From an uncultured Pedobacter sp. (lineage in GTDB: Bacteria; Bacteroidota; Bacteroidia; Sphingobacteriales; Sphingobacteriaceae): a stretch of 9,042 bases of DNA. Position 1 is the stretch's first letter, and each line of letters begins with the position of its first letter. The DNA lies in the NCBI GenBank assembly GCA_946478755.1, contig CAMLDJ010000221.1, positions 1 through 9,042 on the forward strand, in the 5' to 3' direction. A program made the translations under genes and the position numbers. This document shows, in pieces, positions 6,188 through 9,042 of the stretch. The notes beneath the pieces are model-generated. The model saw only the letters and a list, made by a program, of their open reading frames with translations. It ran no database searches and was not told the DNA's origin.

Positions 6188-7243
6188 ATGATGACAGACG
6201 AGTTATATATGCGAAGGTGCCTTGAACTGGCCATGATGGGAATGGGCAGCGTAAGCCCAAATCCGCTTGTAGGTTGCGTGATTGTTAGCGGAGATAAAAT
6301 CATTGGTGAGGGGTATCATGCTCAGTTTGGTGAGGCCCATGCCGAAGTAAATGCGGTAAAGGATGTGATCGAAAAATATGGAGATCAGGCTGCCGTGCTG
6401 CTGACTAGTGCAACGGCTTATGTTAGTCTCGAACCCTGTGCCCATTTCGGAAAAACCCCTCCTTGTGCCGATTTGCTCATCAGACATCGGGTAAAAAAAG
6501 TAGTTATCGGCAATAAAGATCCTTTCGAAAGTGTGGATGGTAAAGGGATGCAGAAGCTCAGAGATGCCGGAATTGAGGTCGTTTCAGGGGTACTGGAACA
6601 GGAATGCAGTCAGCTCAACCGTCGTTTCTTCACCCGGATCCGCAAACAAAGGCCGTATATTATCTTAAAATGGGCAACCACTGCCGACGGCTACTTTGCC
6701 CCTAAAAGCGCGGTACAGGAATGGATCAGTGGACCCCTGGCCAGGAAACTTGTGCACAAATGGCGTACAGAAGAGGATGCGATCCTGGTTGGAAAACTCA
6801 CTGCAATGGCCGATAACCCACAACTCAGCGCAAGGGAATGGGAAGGAAAAAATCCTGTGCGCATCCTGATTGACCGTCATTTACAGGTTCCCGAGAGCCA
6901 CCATATTTTTGATAACCTGGTCAAAACCGTTATTTTTAACGAGTACAAAACCGAGGTGCACAACAATATACATTACATTCAAATGGAAGATATGCAGTAT
7001 TATTTGCCGCAAAAAATAGCCTTCCAATTGTATTTGATGGACATCCAGTCGGTCATTGTAGAAGGCGGCGCAAACATCCTGAATCAGTTCATCCATGCCG
7101 GGCTTTGGGACGAAGCCAGGGTATTCAGTTCAGACAGGATCTGGAGGGGAGGTATTTCTTCTCCCCAGGTGAATGGACTGATTATCGATCAGCTGAACAT
7201 CGGGAACGATAAATTAACGGTCTTTCAAAATAATAATTCATGA
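6188..7243 (+). CDS. ribD: Bifunctional riboflavin biosynthesis deaminase/reductase
   Basis: This 351-residue cytosolic enzyme carries out two riboflavin steps: deamination of 2,5-diamino-6-ribosylamino-4-pyrimidinone 5'-phosphate, then NADPH-dependent reduction of the ribosyl side chain. The N-terminal deaminase domain (about 1-145) has SPNPLVGCVIV (23-33), zinc ligand H51 and catalytic E53 in HAEVNAV, and zinc ligands C84 and C93 in LEPCAHFGKTPPCAD. The C-terminal reductase domain (about 155-351) shows KWATTADGYFA (161-171), VGKLTAMADNPQL (201-213), ILIDR (226-230) and VEGGANILNQF (291-301). Two adjacent ATGs (6188, 6191) both fit as starts. It lies divergent from prmC and heads a plus-strand run; its TGA overlaps the transporter ATG by 4 bases (ATGA). 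The other riboflavin genes are not in this window, and the 70-base upstream gap is too short for an FMN riboswitch. Confidence 0.96.
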   Translation: MMTDELYMRRCLELAMMGMGSVSPNPLVGCVIVSGDKIIGEGYHAQFGEAHAEVNAVKDVIEKYGDQAAVLLTSATAYVSLEPCAHFGKTPPCADLLIRHRVKKVVIGNKDPFESVDGKGMQKLRDAGIEVVSGVLEQECSQLNRRFFTRIRKQRPYIILKWATTADGYFAPKSAVQEWISGPLARKLVHKWRTEEDAILVGKLTAMADNPQLSAREWEGKNPVRILIDRHLQVPESHHIFDNLVKTVIFNEYKTEVHNNIHYIQMEDMQYYLPQKIAFQLYLMDIQSVIVEGGANILNQFIHAGLWDEARVFSSDRIWRGGISSPQVNGLIIDQLNIGNDKLTVFQNNNS

Positions 7244-8106
7244 TATTTCTACTCATCAGTATTTGCTGTAGCGTTACCGTCGCCATTTTATTAAAACTTG
7301 CAAGGCGGTATAAGATCAATATTATACAGGCTGTTACCTGGAATTACCTTTTTGCCATTGGCTTAAGTCTGATCTTTTACAAGCCCCGTTTAAGCGATCT
7401 GGTGTCTGCCCCGGCAAACTGGGTTTACGTTGCGCTAGGCGTGCTGCTGCCCCTGGTGTTCTGGTTCCTGGCAGGCGCTGTAAGAAACATCGGAATAGTA
7501 AGAACGGATATTGCTCAGCGCTTATCCTTGTTTCTTCCCCTACTGGCAGCTTATTTCCTTTTCAAGGAAAATTTTAACACGATCAGGCTGTGTGGGCTGG
7601 CCCTGGGCTTTGTCGCCATATTTTTTACTTTGTATAAAAAGACAGTTCGAAAAAAAGAAGGGTTGAACTGGCTGTATCCTGTTCTTGTATTTGTTGGCTT
7701 CGGTGTAATTGATATCCTTTTTAAGAAAGTGGCGCAGATCAGGAGTATCCCTTATACCAGCTCCTTAATCGTTATTTTTATCCTTGCTTTTCTCCTTTCG
7801 CTCGCTGTTATTTTGTACCTGTCAGCCATCAAGAAACAGAAGCTTGAACTGATTAATTTCATTTGCGGATGTATCCTTGGATTTTTCAATTTCTTCAATA
7901 TCCTGTTTTATCTTAAAGCGCATCGGGCAATGGCCGATAATCCCTCAATTGTATTTGCAGCCATGAATATCGGTGTCATTGTTCTGGGAAGCCTGGTCGG
8001 TATTTTTATATTCAAAGAGAAGCTAAACAAACTGAACTATTGGGGTTTATTCCTCTCACTTGTAGCGATACTACTCATAACTAACCCTTTTTCCAATGTT
8101 ATTTGA
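7240..8106 (+). CDS. DMT-superfamily (EamA-like) transporter, substrate unknown
   Basis: This 288-residue protein is almost entirely hydrophobic, with about ten predicted membrane helices in two groups of five (roughly residues 1-19, 31-47, 61-79, 95-108, 117-132, 143-161, 173-195, 205-225, 236-258, 265-281). That is the duplicated 5+5 layout of the drug/metabolite transporter superfamily. The two halves show related late-helix text, LPLLAAYFLFKENF (99-112) and VLGSLVGIFIFKEKLN (248-263), each ending in the F-K-E turn common in EamA repeats. The small basic loop between halves (133-140) would be cytoplasmic. Its ATG overlaps the ribD stop as ATGA, which suggests translational coupling. Some DMT proteins, such as RibN and ImpX, carry riboflavin, so a flavin role is a hypothesis here and not a demonstrated function. 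Its end overlaps the next gene by 11 bases. Confidence 0.85.
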   Translation: MIFLLISICCSVTVAILLKLARRYKINIIQAVTWNYLFAIGLSLIFYKPRLSDLVSAPANWVYVALGVLLPLVFWFLAGAVRNIGIVRTDIAQRLSLFLPLLAAYFLFKENFNTIRLCGLALGFVAIFFTLYKKTVRKKEGLNWLYPVLVFVGFGVIDILFKKVAQIRSIPYTSSLIVIFILAFLLSLAVILYLSAIKKQKLELINFICGCILGFFNFFNILFYLKAHRAMADNPSIVFAAMNIGVIVLGSLVGIFIFKEKLNKLNYWGLFLSLVAILLITNPFSNVI

Positions 8107-8710
8107 TGACACTTATAAAACGATCGCCGCAACTGCTGAGGGTGTGTTCCGGGACCGGGGGAGCAAATTTATTGGGTATGCCTACCCGGTTTTGTCGGAG
8201 GATGACGTAAAGCCGATCCTGCTGAACTTAAGAGCTGAGCATGCAAAAGCCAGGCATTTTTGCTGGGCCCTGCGCCTGAGTCCGGACAGAGGAGTATTCC
8301 GCATTCAGGACGACGGAGAGCCCTCAGGAACCGCGGGCAGACCGATCCTCAATACCATGTTGTCTGCCGATCTGACGAATACCCTCATCGTGGTGGTTAG
8401 GTATTTTGGAGGGACGCTTCTTGGTGTTCCCGGACTCATCCATGCTTATAAAACTGCTGCTGGCGAGGCCATTCAGGCCGCAAGCGTCATCGAGAGAACG
8501 GTAAATGACGTTTACGAACTCCAGTTTGATTACCTGATGATGAATGAGGTGATGAAACTGATCAAAGAAGAAAGGTTGGCGATCCTGTCGCAGGATTTTG
8601 ACAACTCCTGCAGCATCAAAATAGAGATCAGAAAAGCCAGCCTTAATGCTATCCTCGGAAAAATAGAACAAATAGAAGGGATTAAATTAAAATACCTTTT
8701 TACTGCCTGA
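8096..8710 (+). CDS. yigZ: YigZ/IMPACT family protein (UPF0029)
   Basis: This 204-residue protein has the two-domain layout of bacterial YigZ. The N-terminal IMPACT domain (about residues 1-125) carries GSKFIGYAYPV (22-32), KARHFCWALRL (51-61), the signature DDGEPSGTAGRPIL (72-85) and VRYFGGTLLGVPGLIHAY (101-118). A small C-terminal ferredoxin-like domain (about 138-204) is related to ribosome-binding folds such as EF-G domain V. Eukaryotic IMPACT regulates GCN2 through GCN1; the bacterial role is not established, and a link to translation is only inferred from fold. It is cytosolic, without signal or membrane segments. The ATG at 8096 lies 11 bases inside the end of the transporter gene, in another frame, so it is likely expressed by coupled translation. 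No alternative downstream Met precedes the conserved block. Confidence 0.92.
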   Translation: MLFDDTYKTIAATAEGVFRDRGSKFIGYAYPVLSEDDVKPILLNLRAEHAKARHFCWALRLSPDRGVFRIQDDGEPSGTAGRPILNTMLSADLTNTLIVVVRYFGGTLLGVPGLIHAYKTAAGEAIQAASVIERTVNDVYELQFDYLMMNEVMKLIKEERLAILSQDFDNSCSIKIEIRKASLNAILGKIEQIEGIKLKYLFTA

Positions 8711-8729
8711 TAATTTCTAGCTTTATGCT

Positions 8730-9042
8730 ATGGGACAAGAATTATCAACTGCCGATCTGATTATCAATCCGGACGGCAGCATTTATCACCTCAATCTGTT
8801 GCCGGAAGATGTCGCCGAAACTGTCATTACAGTAGGTGATCCCGACCGGGTGGCCGAAATTAGCAGGCATTTCGATGAGATAGAATTAAGAAAAGGTAAA
8901 CGGGAATTCATAACCCATACCGGCTACCTGGGCAAAAGACGGATTACCGTGCTGGCAACCGGCATCGGCACAGACAACCTCGATATTGTGTTCAATGACC
9001 TGGATGCCTTGCTGAACATAGATTTTAGCAGCCGCAAGGTAA
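8730..9042 (+). CDS. Nucleoside phosphorylase, N-terminal part (partial)
   Basis: The right edge cuts this gene after 104 codons. The visible part resembles the PNP/UDP family, which splits nucleosides with phosphate into base and ribose 1-phosphate. It starts MGQELSTADLIINPDGSIYHLNL, then TVITVGDPDRVAEI (residues about 32-45; GDP-x-R is the phosphate-binding motif of uridine phosphorylase-like members) and ITVLATGIGTDNLDIVFNDL (about 73-92), the counterpart of the substrate-side STGIG block. Uridine phosphorylase-like is the nearest guess, but specificity depends on residues outside the window, so no symbol is given. The ATG at 8730 is 19 bases after the yigZ stop codon, in the same direction. 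An imperfect -7-like TAGCTTTA (8718-8725) precedes it, so it could belong to the ribD run or have its own promoter. Confidence 0.86.
   Translation, partial: MGQELSTADLIINPDGSIYHLNLLPEDVAETVITVGDPDRVAEISRHFDEIELRKGKREFITHTGYLGKRRITVLATGIGTDNLDIVFNDLDALLNIDFSSRKV

Noticed and set aside
6118..6303. N-terminal extension of prmC into ribD
   Set aside because: The extra 62 residues are antisense to the conserved deaminase start of ribD, and the ATG at 6117 matches the usual PrmC N-terminus.
8324..8671. A 115-codon minus-strand open frame opposite yigZ
   Set aside because: It is antisense to the conserved IMPACT signature and its C-terminal domain, with no domain of its own.

Overview
The window reads as chromosomal DNA of a Bacteroidota bacterium, most like the Sphingobacteriaceae (Pedobacter/Mucilaginibacter relatives). 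This is inferred from three things: the family mix (WbqC-like protein, an HX4E lipid A acyltransferase, a nucleoside phosphorylase of the kind common in that phylum), start regions mostly without strong Shine-Dalgarno sequences, and several matches to the Bacteroidota -7 promoter element TAnnTTTG just upstream of start codons. No tRNA, rRNA, insertion sequence, phage gene or CRISPR array was seen. No stretch of 300 bases lacks a gene, and the longest gap is 70 bases.

Layout. (1) Positions 1-964, minus strand: a WbqC-like protein followed by the N-terminal part of a CorA-type Mg2+/Co2+ channel that runs off the left edge. (2) Positions 1003-2907, plus strand: a lipid A-type acyltransferase and a family 2 glycosyltransferase, 9 bases apart, which form an envelope-glycolipid pair divergent from WbqC. 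(3) Positions 2910-4312, minus strand: aroQ (type II 3-dehydroquinate dehydratase) followed 2 bases later by a secreted M28 zinc peptidase. (4) Positions 4358-5257, plus strand: a housekeeping Xer tyrosine recombinase, divergent from aroQ. (5) Positions 5254-6117, minus strand: prmC, the release-factor glutamine methyltransferase, whose stop codon overlaps the xer stop codon. (6) Positions 6188-9042, plus strand: ribD, a ten-helix DMT/EamA transporter that overlaps ribD by 4 bases, a YigZ/IMPACT-family protein that overlaps the transporter by 11 bases, and the start of a nucleoside phosphorylase cut by the right edge.

The genes are mostly core metabolism and maintenance: shikimate pathway, riboflavin synthesis, translation termination, chromosome dimer resolution, and lipid A and glycan assembly. 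I found no new multi-gene system. The points most worth a second look are the transporter coupled to ribD (a possible flavin transporter), a 14-base tandem repeat that holds the likely aroQ promoter, -7 elements so close to start codons that leaderless transcripts are likely, and convergent gene pairs with essentially no room for a terminator.
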